Assembly: GCA_028278555.1 (NCBI GenBank)
Contig: JANQEA010000035.1
Location: 340,089 to 404,088, forward strand
DNA length: 64,000 nt
Direction of reading: 5' to 3'
Source: Candidatus Bipolaricaulota bacterium
Lineage (GTDB): Bacteria > Bipolaricaulota > Bipolaricaulia > UBA7950 > UBA9294
The notes beneath the pieces are model-generated. The model worked only from the letters and a program-made list of their open reading frames with translations. It did no database searches and was not told where the DNA came from. Below are positions 16,840-25,942 of this stretch, in pieces (positions within the stretch are counted from its first letter, which is position 1; the number at the start of each line of letters is the position of its first letter). Made by a program: the position numbers and the translations under genes.

Positions 16840-17998
16840 GGAGCGTCACGTTGCTTCGGGTGAAGAAGCCGTCGAAGTCGCCATAGCGATGGATGTACTC
16901 ATTCACCAGGAGGGTGTACGGCGACATCTTGGTGAACGTCTGCTTCAGTCCTTCCTCCGGCGATCCGACGAGGTCGAGGAGGAACGCCTGTCCGTCCGCC
17001 TGCAGTCCGGAGAAGACATCGCCGATCGATTCCGTCTCCCAGGCCAGATGATGAACGCGCGGTCCGTAGTTGTGGATGAACGTCTCGGTCGGGCCCGACG
17101 TACCGTCCTCGACGAACGGCGCAATTCCCGACGTGACGACCATCGCGAAGTCGTCGTCGGTCAGCCGGGCGACGTTGGTGATGGAGTTGAGGCTCTTCAC
17201 GTAGATGGCGAAGTCGAATCGGTAGTTGGTCAATCCGATGAACTCGAGGATCGCCGCATCTCGCTCCGCCGCGCGGACCCGGGTGGCGGCGTGGTCGAGC
17301 CGTCCGATGCGGGCGAGGTATTCAGTTCTAGGCTCCTCGAACCGCCAATCGAGGTCTCGGGAAGCCGGCGAGCGGTACGAGCGCTTGCCGGTCCGCCGCT
17401 CGATCAGGCCGATCGAGTTGCCGGTGAACGGCGATGGGCTCGTCTGAAGGAAGCGAAAGCCGCTTCCTTCTACCGGCGCTTCGGTCAGGAAGGCGATGCC
17501 CCGCTCTCGCTGGATCCTCTCGTATCCCGGGAGATCGTGGCACGTGAAAGCGAGCGTCTCCAATCTTGTCGCACGGCAGTGTCTCGCCTTCGGGTAGTCA
17601 GTGAAGTGGGTGAACGGCGAGTCGCCGGTCCGGGATCTCACGAGCACGTCGGCCGACCCCGGGAGGTGGAGCACGACCGTGCGCCCGTCGGGATCCTCGA
17701 ACGCATCGTCGACGCGGAGGCCGGTTCGGAGGAGAAGCTCCTCGACGGCCGCCTGCTGGTTCCCCGGCTCGGTGTTGATGACGATGAACTCAAGGCCGCC
17801 AACCAAGCCCTCGAGACCGACTCGCCGCCGTTCCTCGATCAGCCGGGGCACTTCACGCAGGAGTCGTTCGTCGGAGTTGCGGAAGTCGATCATGTGGGCC
17901 ACATCGGCGCCGCAGTGAGGGCAGACCGTGTCATCCTGTGGTGTCAAGCGTTCGCCGCACTCGAGACAGATCCGGATCTCGCCGTGTGGGGTGTTCAT
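16814..17998 (-). CDS. VOC/HPPD-like protein with N-terminal zinc ribbon
   Basis: The product has 394 aa. Residues 11-29 hold a CxxC-x(12)-CxxC zinc ribbon (CLECGERL, CPHCGAD). The remainder resembles the two VOC modules of 4-hydroxyphenylpyruvate dioxygenase-like proteins: RLDHAATRVRAAE opens one, VHHLAWETESIGDVFSGL lies in the metal-binding strand of the other, and GLKQTFTKMSPYTLLVNEYI resembles the C-terminal iron-ligand region. HPPD itself has no zinc ribbon and needs oxygen, so the reaction is uncertain. It could be a ring-cleaving or lyase member of the VOC superfamily. Confidence 0.7.
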   Translation of the reverse strand: MNTPHGEIRICLECGERLTPQDDTVCPHCGADVAHMIDFRNSDERLLREVPRLIEERRRVGLEGLVGGLEFIVINTEPGNQQAAVEELLLRTGLRVDDAFEDPDGRTVVLHLPGSADVLVRSRTGDSPFTHFTDYPKARHCRATRLETLAFTCHDLPGYERIQRERGIAFLTEAPVEGSGFRFLQTSPSPFTGNSIGLIERRTGKRSYRSPASRDLDWRFEEPRTEYLARIGRLDHAATRVRAAERDAAILEFIGLTNYRFDFAIYVKSLNSITNVARLTDDDFAMVVTSGIAPFVEDGTSGPTETFIHNYGPRVHHLAWETESIGDVFSGLQADGQAFLLDLVGSPEEGLKQTFTKMSPYTLLVNEYIHRYGDFDGFFTRSNVTLLTEATEKQ

Positions 17999-18468
17999 GA
18001 GTTGCTATTCTAGTCGCTTCCTATGTGGGGCGTGCGCGCAGGCCGTGAGGTTCTTGGTGTTGTACGATTCGATTCGGGCATGGCATGTCCGACATCGAAC
18101 GGGTTGTCTACCACCGGGGTGGTCTGAGCGATCGGCTCCGGTGCGAGATCCGCGCGCTGAGGGCAAGCATCTGAGGTGAGCCGGAGAGCGCCGGGATCCG
18201 ATGGGCGGATCCCGAGTGGCACCTTCTGGCAGAGGCTGACGGAGAATGGTTCAGCCATGTCGGGATCATGCGTCGGGCGATTCGTGTGGGGGCTCAGCAT
18301 CTCCAGGTCGGCGGTGTCTGCGTTGTGATGACCAAACCAATCATCGGCTGCGGTGCACCTCCTGTGTGCCGCAGCTCGATTTTCACATGCTCAGTCGGCA
18401 TGATGAGTGATAAGCTCTCCGTGCAACGTGGGCGGCGATGGGTACGGATCGAATTCGAGGTGAGGCAA
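17999..18468. other. Non-coding stretch with one hairpin
   Basis: About 470 bases between divergent genes hold no convincing ORF. A GGGATCCG (18193-18200) / CGGATCCC (18206-18213) stem with a 5-base loop stands out, but no T-tract follows. Promoters for the flanking genes must be here; I could not pick them with confidence. Confidence 0.35.
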
Positions 18469-18666
18469 ATGGCTTCCGAAGGCAGAAAGATGTACGACGT
18501 CCGTGTGTACAACCTTAAGTGCGCTGGATGCGGGAAACTGGTCGAAGAACTCCCGTTCGAACCGCTGACTTCTACGCGCCCAGTCTACTGCCGGGAGTGC
18601 AATCAGAGCCGCAAACCAGACAAGAAGAAGCCCTATCGGGGGAAGCCCCGGAAGCGCCGCCGCTGA
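18469..18666 (+). CDS. Small zinc-ribbon protein with basic tail
   Basis: Starting at the ATG at 18469 (GAGGTGAGGC upstream), the 65-aa product has LKCAGCGKLVEELPF and, 20 residues on, YCRECNQSRK. That gives a CxxC...CxxC metal site, followed by a very basic C-terminus (KKKPYRGKPRKRRR). Such proteins usually bind nucleic acid or ribosomes. Longer upstream starts run through unlikely sequence. No specific family can be named. Confidence 0.75.
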   Translation: MASEGRKMYDVRVYNLKCAGCGKLVEELPFEPLTSTRPVYCRECNQSRKPDKKKPYRGKPRKRRR

Positions 18667-18858
18667 CCTCGGGGGGCGGAGATGGGATTGGCGATTCATC
18701 GACAGGACTGAGAGGGACGCGTACCTAGACCGCGATGTGAATCTTGGATTGCTTGCCAGCTGTGGGTTCCCCGACGGTTCGCATTCATCCCTTTTCCCAT
18801 AGGCCGAGGTTCTCCGGCTCACGAGAATGGTAGGAACACAACCGGAGGGAGTTGCTTG

Positions 18859-19725
18859 ATGAGCTACGTGTCTCGCCTGCCCGTGCGGGGGCTGGTCCTC
18901 GTTCTTGTGTTGTCGATCGGGTTCGTTGGTTCCCTGGCCGAGGATGCGCCGGCGGATCTGATCGCCCGAGCAGACCTCGCGTACACGACGCGGTATCTCG
19001 CGGAGAGCATGACCGAGGCTCTCGCGCTCTATGAAGCGGTTCTGCCGAGCCTAGACACGTTGTCCGAATGGAATCAAGCCTACGTTCTCAATCGGTTGTC
19101 GCAGCTCTGCTACGAGGCGACGCTGCTTTCCGACGATGACGCTGCCGAAGACGAGGCACTCTTCACCAAGGGGAAAGACTACGGCTTCCAGAGCCTTCGC
19201 TTGAACGCAGCATTCGCGGAACATGAGAACGAGGGCTTCGAGGCGGCGCTCTCCTACGTCACCGACGTCGCGGCGATGCACTGGACGGCGAACAACTGGG
19301 GGATGCTCTGCGGGATCCATCCGATCCAAGGGCTCCTTCAGCAGGGATCGGTCCTCGCGTTGTTCGATCGATGCGTCGAGATCGATCCCGGTTTCTGGGG
19401 CGCTAGTTCAGCCAGCGCCCTCGGTTCTCTGCTGATCATGTCGCCGGGTGCGCTGGGGGGAGATCGAGAGGCCGGATTGGCGCTTGTCGAGGAATCGATC
19501 GCCATGGATCCTTCCTACCTGCACAATCGGATCATCCTCGCCGAGTACTGGGGGTTCACGTACAACTTCCTCGGCGCGCTGACCGGCGTTCGCGATGCCG
19601 AGCTGATCGAACGCGAGGCAGCGATCATCCTCGAGGCCGAGATCGGCGATTGGCCGTTCTGGAACCGACAGGCGAAGATCGCGGCTGAGCGGCTGCTGGC
19701 GCAGCTGCGTGACCTGACAGACTAG
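18859..19725 (+). CDS. TPR-containing periplasmic protein, TRAP transporter TatT-like
   Basis: The product has 288 aa (ATG 18859; an in-frame TTG lies one codon earlier, both after GGAGGG). A signal peptide (RGLVLVLVLSIGFVGSLAE) is followed by helical repeats. EAGLALVEESIAMDPSYLHNRIILAEYW and the preceding GFWGASSASALGSLL match the TRAP T-component family, a trimeric periplasmic TPR protein thought to help deliver ligands to TRAP transporters. No TRAP permease or binding protein is nearby, so its partner is elsewhere or its role differs. Confidence 0.75.
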   Translation: MSYVSRLPVRGLVLVLVLSIGFVGSLAEDAPADLIARADLAYTTRYLAESMTEALALYEAVLPSLDTLSEWNQAYVLNRLSQLCYEATLLSDDDAAEDEALFTKGKDYGFQSLRLNAAFAEHENEGFEAALSYVTDVAAMHWTANNWGMLCGIHPIQGLLQQGSVLALFDRCVEIDPGFWGASSASALGSLLIMSPGALGGDREAGLALVEESIAMDPSYLHNRIILAEYWGFTYNFLGALTGVRDAELIEREAAIILEAEIGDWPFWNRQAKIAAERLLAQLRDLTD

Positions 19726-19742
19726 AGGAGACGAGCAGGGCG

Positions 19743-20885
19743 CTAGCCAGATCCGGCAGTCGGTTCGAGTCGCTCGTACCCCCACGCCTCGAACGCATAC
19801 GGCCAGTGTTCATTCACTTTCGCGATGGCGTCTTCATCCAGCGTGTAGGCGTTCTTCCGATAGCCGGACACGGACGCGAGGTACGACTGAAGACGCGGCT
19901 CCGCAGCGGCGAATCCGGGCAGGTCCAGCTCTTCGTATACGCGCCGGATTTCGTCGAGCGGGGAGGTTTCGAGATCCTCGAAGCGGACCTCCACGAGACT
20001 GTCTGCCGGGATCATCGAACGCTCGGCGAGGAATCGGCGCATCAGTCGATCATAGAAGCGGAGGACGTTCGCCACGACGCGGTCGGCATCGATCTCCTGG
20101 AGCTGGGAGCGCGGCAGGACGGTCCGGTGCATGTGAAGCGTCGACAGGAAGACCTCATACGGATCCCGATGGATGTGGATGAACTTCGCATCCGGGAAGA
20201 GCTCGAGAAGCGTCTTGATGCGGGCACTGTGGGCGCAGTTCTTGACGACGAGTCGCTTCCCTCCGCACGCCAGTGTGGCCTTCCGAAGGAGTGCCAGATA
20301 TGACTCGGTCCACTCGGAGCGGACGGTCTCGGATCCTCCCTCGAGCAGGACGGCCCGCTCGAAGATCTCCTCCGCCTGTCGGGGCAACGAGAACGCGTGG
20401 ACGAACGAGTGGAGCGACAGGTTGGCCATCGCGAACTCGTCCTCCTGTGGGGCGTCGAAGGCGAGCGGGATGTTGTCGATCAGCCGGGTCGGATAGCGAG
20501 AGCCGGCGATCTTCGCCAGGAACCGCTTGATCGTTCCATCCCCGACGAGAGAGAAGCCGGGCGCCATCGCCTGGAACGTCGACAGGTAGCCGAAGCGTTC
20601 GTCTTGGCATAGGAGGTTGTGCAGGTGCGTCGTCCCGCTTCGCCAATGCCCGATGATGAAGAGAGGGGCCGGATCGATCGCTGCTCTTCGGATCCGCCTC
20701 CCGTATCGAACCTGCTCCCAGAGCCGGAGAGGGCTCGTCAGAAGGGTGGTGAGGGCGACGAAGAGAGCGCGGGAGATGTACGCCCTGTCGATGCCGCGGC
20801 CGAAATGGAGCAGCTTCATCCAGGAGCGAAAGGAGCCGAGGGCAGCAGGATGCTCGGCGTTGGAGGGACGCTTCGAGTCCGTCAC
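19743..20885 (-). CDS. Sulfotransferase family protein (PAPS-dependent)
   Basis: The start is GTG at 20885, overlapping the upstream gene's stop (GTGA); the product has 380 aa. The 5'-phosphosulfate loop is IIGHWRSGTTHLHN (about 78-91). The 3'-phosphate site lies around FPDAKFIHIHRDPYEVFLSTL. It resembles the Sulfotransfer_3 group often found with membrane glycolipid or sphingolipid genes. The PAPS synthetase gene is only about 1.8 kb away on the other strand, supporting real sulfation. The acceptor is unknown. Confidence 0.9.
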   Translation of the reverse strand: MTDSKRPSNAEHPAALGSFRSWMKLLHFGRGIDRAYISRALFVALTTLLTSPLRLWEQVRYGRRIRRAAIDPAPLFIIGHWRSGTTHLHNLLCQDERFGYLSTFQAMAPGFSLVGDGTIKRFLAKIAGSRYPTRLIDNIPLAFDAPQEDEFAMANLSLHSFVHAFSLPRQAEEIFERAVLLEGGSETVRSEWTESYLALLRKATLACGGKRLVVKNCAHSARIKTLLELFPDAKFIHIHRDPYEVFLSTLHMHRTVLPRSQLQEIDADRVVANVLRFYDRLMRRFLAERSMIPADSLVEVRFEDLETSPLDEIRRVYEELDLPGFAAAEPRLQSYLASVSGYRKNAYTLDEDAIAKVNEHWPYAFEAWGYERLEPTAGSG

Positions 20886-22516
20886 GGGGCTCCATCCCGG
20901 ATGGCGACGAGGCCGAAGATGGTCGTCGAGTAGCAGATCCCACCGTCCGGGTGGAGGAACAGAGCTCCAGCCCAGTTGTTGAACCCGAGCCCCGATCCGA
21001 CGAGCGTCTTGGTCACGGTCTCGCCGGTCGCGAAATCGATCGCTGTGAGATACCAATGGGTGACCGGGCAGCCCTCGCGCCGCCAGTACGTGTAGACCAG
21101 GCCGCTTCCGAGGGAGAGCTTGAAGACGCAGATTCCCTTCTCGCGGCTCGTCCACACCTCCTCGCAGCTGTACGTGCCGTTGTCGTGTCGTGTGACGTCG
21201 ACGCGTGTGAGGCCCGGGCTCGGTCGCGAACGAGGGAAGGTGTTCCGCCCCCAGTTGTTCTCGGCGATGACCGAGTAGACGCCAATCCCCTCTCCGGACG
21301 CGTCGGCGTGCTCGAAACAGGCGACGCTGACATCGGTCCCGCTCTGTCTTTCGTCGAACAGAGGGATGCTGCAGACCGCGGTACCGTCGGAGCGCTTCAG
21401 CAGGATCAGGTGAATCCTCGGCTCGGCGTTGTCGGTGATCGCCACCAGCCCATCCGGGTCTCCCATCAGGGAGACCGACGTTCCCGAGCCGCGCGTGATG
21501 TGGCCTGGCTTCTTCCGCGGGCCGCGGGCGTATTCCGTTCGCCAGTCGACGACGATGCCGTCGGACGCATCCTGGCTGAGACGGTAGAGAGCCCGGTCGG
21601 AGAGGATGTAGGCGCCGTCTTCGGCGACGGCGAAGGAGTTTTCGATGATCTCTCCTTCGAGGCGCAGGGTGCGGACCTCTCCCGAATCGACAGCGACGGT
21701 GCCGATCATCCCTGCGGTCGTCGCAAACCAGTAGTCGTCGCCGCTCCAGTTCGGAAGCACCCAGGCGACGGAGTCGCGGCGCGGCCACGATTTGGGGACA
21801 ACGTATTCGGAGAGGTCGTACTCGCGGACCAACTCGAATGCACCATCGGCGCGGTCGGGCGTCCGAATCACCTGGATCGTGTTCTCCGTCGTCGGCACGA
21901 CGGCGCGATCCCGTTCGTCGAGGTAGAAGTACATCCCGGCTCCGATGTACTCCCACGGCATGATCCCTTGAAGGAGCCAGTACCAGGGACGTGGAGGAAG
22001 ATCGAAGGAAGCCATCTCCTCCAACGTAACCGGATCCATCAGCTCGAGCTGAAATCTCCTCCCGTTGCTATGCACGGCGACTAGCCGGCTCGAACGGTCG
22101 AAGGTCACCGTCCCGTATCCTCCGAACCCCTGCGTGCGAGAGACGACTTCGGGATTCACTCCGAGCGGACCGGCCGCCTCGTAGGTGTCGCTGATGTAGC
22201 TGTCGCAGTGCATGTTGTTCCCCCGGTTCGATGCCATGAACGGATGTTGGGGAATCACGACGTGGGGGATCGGTAGCGTGACGTCGGCGGGGAGGAGACG
22301 GATGAACTCCTCGCATTCCCGCGAGCGTCGATCGTCCCGGCCGAAGATCGCGTTCCACTGCTCTCGGAAGAACTCCCCGGGGTAGAGCAGGCGCTGAGGA
22401 ATCGGAGTGCCCAATGATTCTTCCGAAGCTCCGAACGACAGGAGGAGGCTTCCGATGTACCAGCCGCAGACCGCCACTGCCAGAGCGATCGTGTACAGGA
22501 TGAGCTTGCGGACCAT
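20882..22516 (-). CDS. Membrane-anchored beta-propeller-like protein
   Basis: The product has 544 aa: one N-terminal helix (KLILYTIALAVAVCGWYIGSLLLSF), then a large extracytoplasmic domain. Repeated strand patterns such as YGTVTFDRSSRLVAVHSNG and LFLHPDGGICYSTTIFGLVAIRDG suggest a propeller of WD/NHL/arylsulfotransferase type. It contains several Cys that could form disulfides. It is translationally coupled to the sulfotransferase, so it may bind or present the sulfated product. I do not recognise a named family. Confidence 0.65.
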   Translation of the reverse strand: MVRKLILYTIALAVAVCGWYIGSLLLSFGASEESLGTPIPQRLLYPGEFFREQWNAIFGRDDRRSRECEEFIRLLPADVTLPIPHVVIPQHPFMASNRGNNMHCDSYISDTYEAAGPLGVNPEVVSRTQGFGGYGTVTFDRSSRLVAVHSNGRRFQLELMDPVTLEEMASFDLPPRPWYWLLQGIMPWEYIGAGMYFYLDERDRAVVPTTENTIQVIRTPDRADGAFELVREYDLSEYVVPKSWPRRDSVAWVLPNWSGDDYWFATTAGMIGTVAVDSGEVRTLRLEGEIIENSFAVAEDGAYILSDRALYRLSQDASDGIVVDWRTEYARGPRKKPGHITRGSGTSVSLMGDPDGLVAITDNAEPRIHLILLKRSDGTAVCSIPLFDERQSGTDVSVACFEHADASGEGIGVYSVIAENNWGRNTFPRSRPSPGLTRVDVTRHDNGTYSCEEVWTSREKGICVFKLSLGSGLVYTYWRREGCPVTHWYLTAIDFATGETVTKTLVGSGLGFNNWAGALFLHPDGGICYSTTIFGLVAIRDGAP

Positions 22517-22699
22517 ACGCCTCCCACCGCGGCGACCGGCGTCCGATCGCCCGATACATGTGTACCCGCGTTTGACCGGGATGGCAACGAGGAGAGCCTT
22601 CCGTGGCGGACTCGCGTCTTTGCCCGGGCGTCGGGGTGTTGTGCCGGTCGGCGCAACATGCGACCATGCGAGATACCTGGCAAATCGGGAGGTTGAGGC

Positions 22700-24400
22700 G
22701 TGGGCTTAAGCGAGGGGTTCGTCCTCTGGTTCACCGGTCATTCCGCAGCGGGCAAGACGACGATTGCCAAGGCCGTCGAGCGCGAGCTGATCGAACGTGG
22801 GATCCACAACGTTCAGCGGCTCGATGGCGATGTCGTTCGTCAGGACCTGACGCGGGATCTCGGCTTCTCGAAGGAGGATCGAGACGAGAACATCCGGCGG
22901 ATCGCGTTCGTCGCCGAGTTGCTGTCGAACAACGGCGTCGCCACGATGTGCTCCTTCATATCGCCGTATCGAGACGCCCGTGCGAATGCCCGCGCGCGAT
23001 GCAACAACTTCATCGAGATCTACGTCGAGTGCCCGATGGAAACGCTCATCGAGAGAGATCCGAAGGGACTCTACAAGAAGGCGATGGCCGGGGAGATCCG
23101 GGGATTCACCGGGGTCGACGATCCGTACGAGGTTCCGGAATCGCCCGAGATCGTCGTTCATACCGGCAGCGAGACGGTCGATGAGTCGACCGATGTGGTC
23201 ATCGCCTATCTGGAGCGCCGAGGCCTGATCCGCAGAACCGCGGTTCAGACGGATCGCGGTGCTCCCCTCAGCGGCCTTGTCGATCGGATCGCTCGACATG
23301 CTGAGAACCTGCCTCGCCCCGATGGTCCGGGGCTCCCGCTCTCTTCTGCGCGCCTCTGCGAACTCGATGCGATCGGTTGCGGACTCTACAGCCCGTTGAC
23401 GGGCTTCATGACAGAAGTCGAGTACCGCCGTGTACTAGAGGCAATGCGGCTCCCCGATGGGACCGTCTGGTCGGTCCCCGTGACGCTTCCCGTTCCGGCT
23501 GCACGGCTGGAATCGATCAAACATGGAATGGTCCTCTCGCTCAGCAGCGAGGACGGAGAGGTCTACGGGCTGATTGAAGTCAAGGATCTGTTCGTCCGCG
23601 ACTTGGAGGAAGAAGCCGCTGCGGTGTACGGAACGACCGACCCAAACCATCCGGGTGTCGGCCGCCTCTTCGCCGAATCGAAGACGACCGTCGGGGGCGA
23701 CATCCACCTGCTCAAGCGTGCGCCGATCACTCGGCATCCGTCTCATATGGACCCGTCTGAAACGCGGCGGGCGTTCGCGGAGAGAAGCTGGAAGACGATC
23801 GTTGCCTTTCAGACGCGGAATCCGATCCATCGAGCGCACGAGTATCTGCAGAAGTGCGCGCTCGAGATGGCCGACGGCCTGTTCATCAACCCGCTCGTCG
23901 GCGAGACGAAGGAAGGGGACATCCCCGCCGATCTTCGGTGGCGGTGCTACGAAGAGATCCTCTCCGGGTTCTACCCGACCGACCGGAGGCTGCTCGCGCC
24001 GTTCCCGATTCCGATGCGCTACGCCGGGCCGCGCGAGGCGATCCATCACGCAATCTGTCGGAGGAACTACGGCTGCACGCACATCATCATCGGGCGCGAT
24101 CATGCGGGCGTGGGAGACTACTACGGGACGTACGATGCACAGCGGATCTTCGACCGGTTCTCGCCTCGTGAGCTGGGGATCCTGCCGATCAAGTTCGAGC
24201 ATGCCTTCTACTGCAAGGCGTGCGGCCAGATGGCAAGCACAAAGACCTGTCCGCATGGTCCGGAGGATCACGTCTTCCTCTCGGGAACGAAGGTTCGCGA
24301 GATGCTCTCCGACGGGGCGTCGATTCCGGAGGAGTTCACCCGCCCGCCCGTCGCCGAGATTCTTCGCGAGGCGTACGAAGCCGATCGATCCGCCGACTAG
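22700..24400 (+). CDS. Bifunctional PAPS synthetase: APS kinase fused to sulfate adenylyltransferase
   Basis: The product has 566 aa from GTG 22700 (GGGAGG upstream). Residues 1-178 are APS kinase with a P-loop at 13-20 (GHSAAGKT) and the FISPYRDAR block. Residues about 190-560 are a homotetrameric-type ATP sulfurylase with QTRNPIHRAH at 371-380 and GRDHAGVGDYYG at 466-477. C505, C508, C517 and His519 or His524 form the zinc site of bacterial and archaeal enzymes. The kinase-first order equals that of animal PAPSS. It would make PAPS from sulfate and 2 ATP for the divergent sulfotransferase. Both active sites look intact; only the P-loop interior (AA for SG) is unusual. Confidence 0.95.
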   Translation: MGLSEGFVLWFTGHSAAGKTTIAKAVERELIERGIHNVQRLDGDVVRQDLTRDLGFSKEDRDENIRRIAFVAELLSNNGVATMCSFISPYRDARANARARCNNFIEIYVECPMETLIERDPKGLYKKAMAGEIRGFTGVDDPYEVPESPEIVVHTGSETVDESTDVVIAYLERRGLIRRTAVQTDRGAPLSGLVDRIARHAENLPRPDGPGLPLSSARLCELDAIGCGLYSPLTGFMTEVEYRRVLEAMRLPDGTVWSVPVTLPVPAARLESIKHGMVLSLSSEDGEVYGLIEVKDLFVRDLEEEAAAVYGTTDPNHPGVGRLFAESKTTVGGDIHLLKRAPITRHPSHMDPSETRRAFAERSWKTIVAFQTRNPIHRAHEYLQKCALEMADGLFINPLVGETKEGDIPADLRWRCYEEILSGFYPTDRRLLAPFPIPMRYAGPREAIHHAICRRNYGCTHIIIGRDHAGVGDYYGTYDAQRIFDRFSPRELGILPIKFEHAFYCKACGQMASTKTCPHGPEDHVFLSGTKVREMLSDGASIPEEFTRPPVAEILREAYEADRSAD

Positions 24401-24471
24401 CGTGAGGCAACCGCAGTTCCTCGAATTGCGCGTGCTACACTTCGGCTATCGGGCGGTGCGAAGGAGAGCGC

Positions 24472-25470
24472 ATGCGTAGATCGTGCCCACTCGGTGGTCG
24501 GCTCGTCCTCCTCTGTATGGCGATCGGAGTTGTCGTGGCGGCTCCTGGGATCGGCTCTCCGGAGGACATCGTCTGGAAGACGATCGATTGGAACGGCGTC
24601 GAGCGTACCTACGGTGTCTACGCACCGGCTGGTCATGCTGAGCTGGCGCCGCTCGTCTTCCTCCTCCACGGAGGCGGCGGGAGCGCACAAAAAACCTGGG
24701 ATCAGGAGCACGGGCGCTCGTGGCGGGCGCTCGCCGACGAGCACGGATTCGTCCTCGTCCTCCCCGAAGGTCGATCCGATCCAGGAAGTCCTGACGCCCA
24801 TCATTGGAACGACTGCCGAAAGGACGTGGGAAGCGCGGCAGTCCGCTCGACGGAGGACGACGTTGGGTTCATCGTCGGGCTGATCGATCGGGTCTCGTTC
24901 TCTGTGCCGATCGATCGGAATCGGGTCTACGCGGCCGGTGCGTCGAACGGTGGGATGATGACCTACCGGCTGGCGATCGAGGCCGGCGATCGGTTCGTCG
25001 CCGTTGCGGCGCTGATCGCCAACCTGCCGGAGCCGACCGAGTGCGAGGTGACGCCCGCACCGATCCCGATCCTGATCATGAACGGGACCGACGATCCGCT
25101 GATGCCGTTCGACGGAGGGTGCGTTGCCAGCGACCGGTGCGATCGGGGGCGCGTGATGTCAACGGCGGATACGGTCGCGTGGTGGGTCGAGGTGAACGGG
25201 GCATCGGGCGAGCCGTCGGTCGAGCGTTTGGCAAACCGTGCGTGGTTCGATGGATCGCGAGTGATAGTCTACACCTACGTTGGCGGAGATGCCGACGTTG
25301 TCTACTACCACATCGAAGGCGGCGGGCATACGGTCCCCGGATTCGAGGCGACCTCGCGCCTCCGGCGGACGCTCAGCGGATCGAAGAACCGCGACATCGA
25401 CGGGCCGACCGAGATCTGGACGTTCTTCGAGAAGAATGTACGCAGAAATACCTGGCCGGACAGGACGTAG
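24472..25470 (+). CDS. Secreted PHB depolymerase/feruloyl-esterase-like hydrolase (LpqC family)
   Basis: The product has 332 aa with a signal peptide ending near GVVVAAPGIGS. It is an alpha/beta hydrolase: oxyanion region FLLHGGGGSA, nucleophile GASNGG with Ser near residue 163, acid NGTDDPLMPF and His in GGGHTVPG. The segment HHWNDCRK and paired Cys are typical of the esterase_PHB family. It likely cleaves an ester in a polymer or plant-derived compound outside the inner membrane. A 16-bp hairpin just downstream separates it from the next, opposing gene. Confidence 0.88.
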   Translation: MRRSCPLGGRLVLLCMAIGVVVAAPGIGSPEDIVWKTIDWNGVERTYGVYAPAGHAELAPLVFLLHGGGGSAQKTWDQEHGRSWRALADEHGFVLVLPEGRSDPGSPDAHHWNDCRKDVGSAAVRSTEDDVGFIVGLIDRVSFSVPIDRNRVYAAGASNGGMMTYRLAIEAGDRFVAVAALIANLPEPTECEVTPAPIPILIMNGTDDPLMPFDGGCVASDRCDRGRVMSTADTVAWWVEVNGASGEPSVERLANRAWFDGSRVIVYTYVGGDADVVYYHIEGGGHTVPGFEATSRLRRTLSGSKNRDIDGPTEIWTFFEKNVRRNTWPDRT

Positions 25471-25520
25471 AAGCTCGCCGGAGGAAGGTGCTACAGGTGT
25501 TGGTTCGACAGCGGAGAGAG

Positions 25521-25559
25521 GGTCGATTCCCCGCAGCGGCAATCTGCGGGGAATCGACC
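25521..25559. terminator. Long perfect hairpin between convergent genes
   Basis: GGTCGATTCCCCGCAG (25521-25536) pairs perfectly with its complement at 25544-25559 around a 7-base loop. It sits between the esterase gene and the convergent 73-aa gene. No T-tract is present on either strand, so it may be a Rho-assisted terminator or mRNA 3' stabiliser. Confidence 0.55.
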
Positions 25560-25575
25560 CTTGAACTTGGCTGAG

Positions 25576-25797
25576 TTACCAGTTGAACCGCGAGGTGGGG
25601 TTTGCGTTCCAGGATGAGCCACCGCCACTCCGAGGGGGAGGTGGGGGTGGGCGGTTCCTCGTGAAGAGATCGATGAAACATTGGCAGATATGCAGCCCGC
25701 AGTCCGTGTAGTCGGACAAGTCACCAGCGTACCCGACGATGCCGACGGTGCCTACGAGAAGGGCAATCGCCAGCATACATGCTACAAGAGTCTTCAT
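25576..25797 (-). CDS. Small secreted proline-rich peptide, unknown function
   Basis: The 73-aa product is preceded by a very strong GAAAGGAGGTCACAC site. It has a clear signal sequence (MKTLVACMLAIALLVGTVGI), a short Cys-containing body (DCGLHICQCFIDLF) and a tail with six consecutive prolines followed by a Gly/Ser segment. No family is recognised. Three Cys could form disulfides or bind metal. Confidence 0.72.
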   Translation of the reverse strand: MKTLVACMLAIALLVGTVGIVGYAGDLSDYTDCGLHICQCFIDLFTRNRPPPPPPRSGGGSSWNANPTSRFNW

Positions 25798-25942
25798 GTG
25801 TGACCTCCTTTCATGCGGAGTCTAGTCCTGAAAGAAGCAACGCGCAAATATCATTAAAGAACGACATCTAACATGTAGTTGAAGAGCAAAGATTCTCGGC
25901 GAACGCAGGACTGCGAGTTCCATTCGTTCCTGCTCTCGGATT

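Noticed and set aside
19743..21956. Single 737-aa protein on the minus strand
   Set aside because: Only the last 380 residues are the sulfotransferase; the rest is an out-of-frame shadow of the propeller gene, and GTG 20885 gives a coupled start.
20951..22084. 377-aa plus-strand ORF opposite the propeller gene
   Set aside because: Shadow frame in GC-rich DNA; no motifs, no ribosome site, and it overlaps a well-supported gene.
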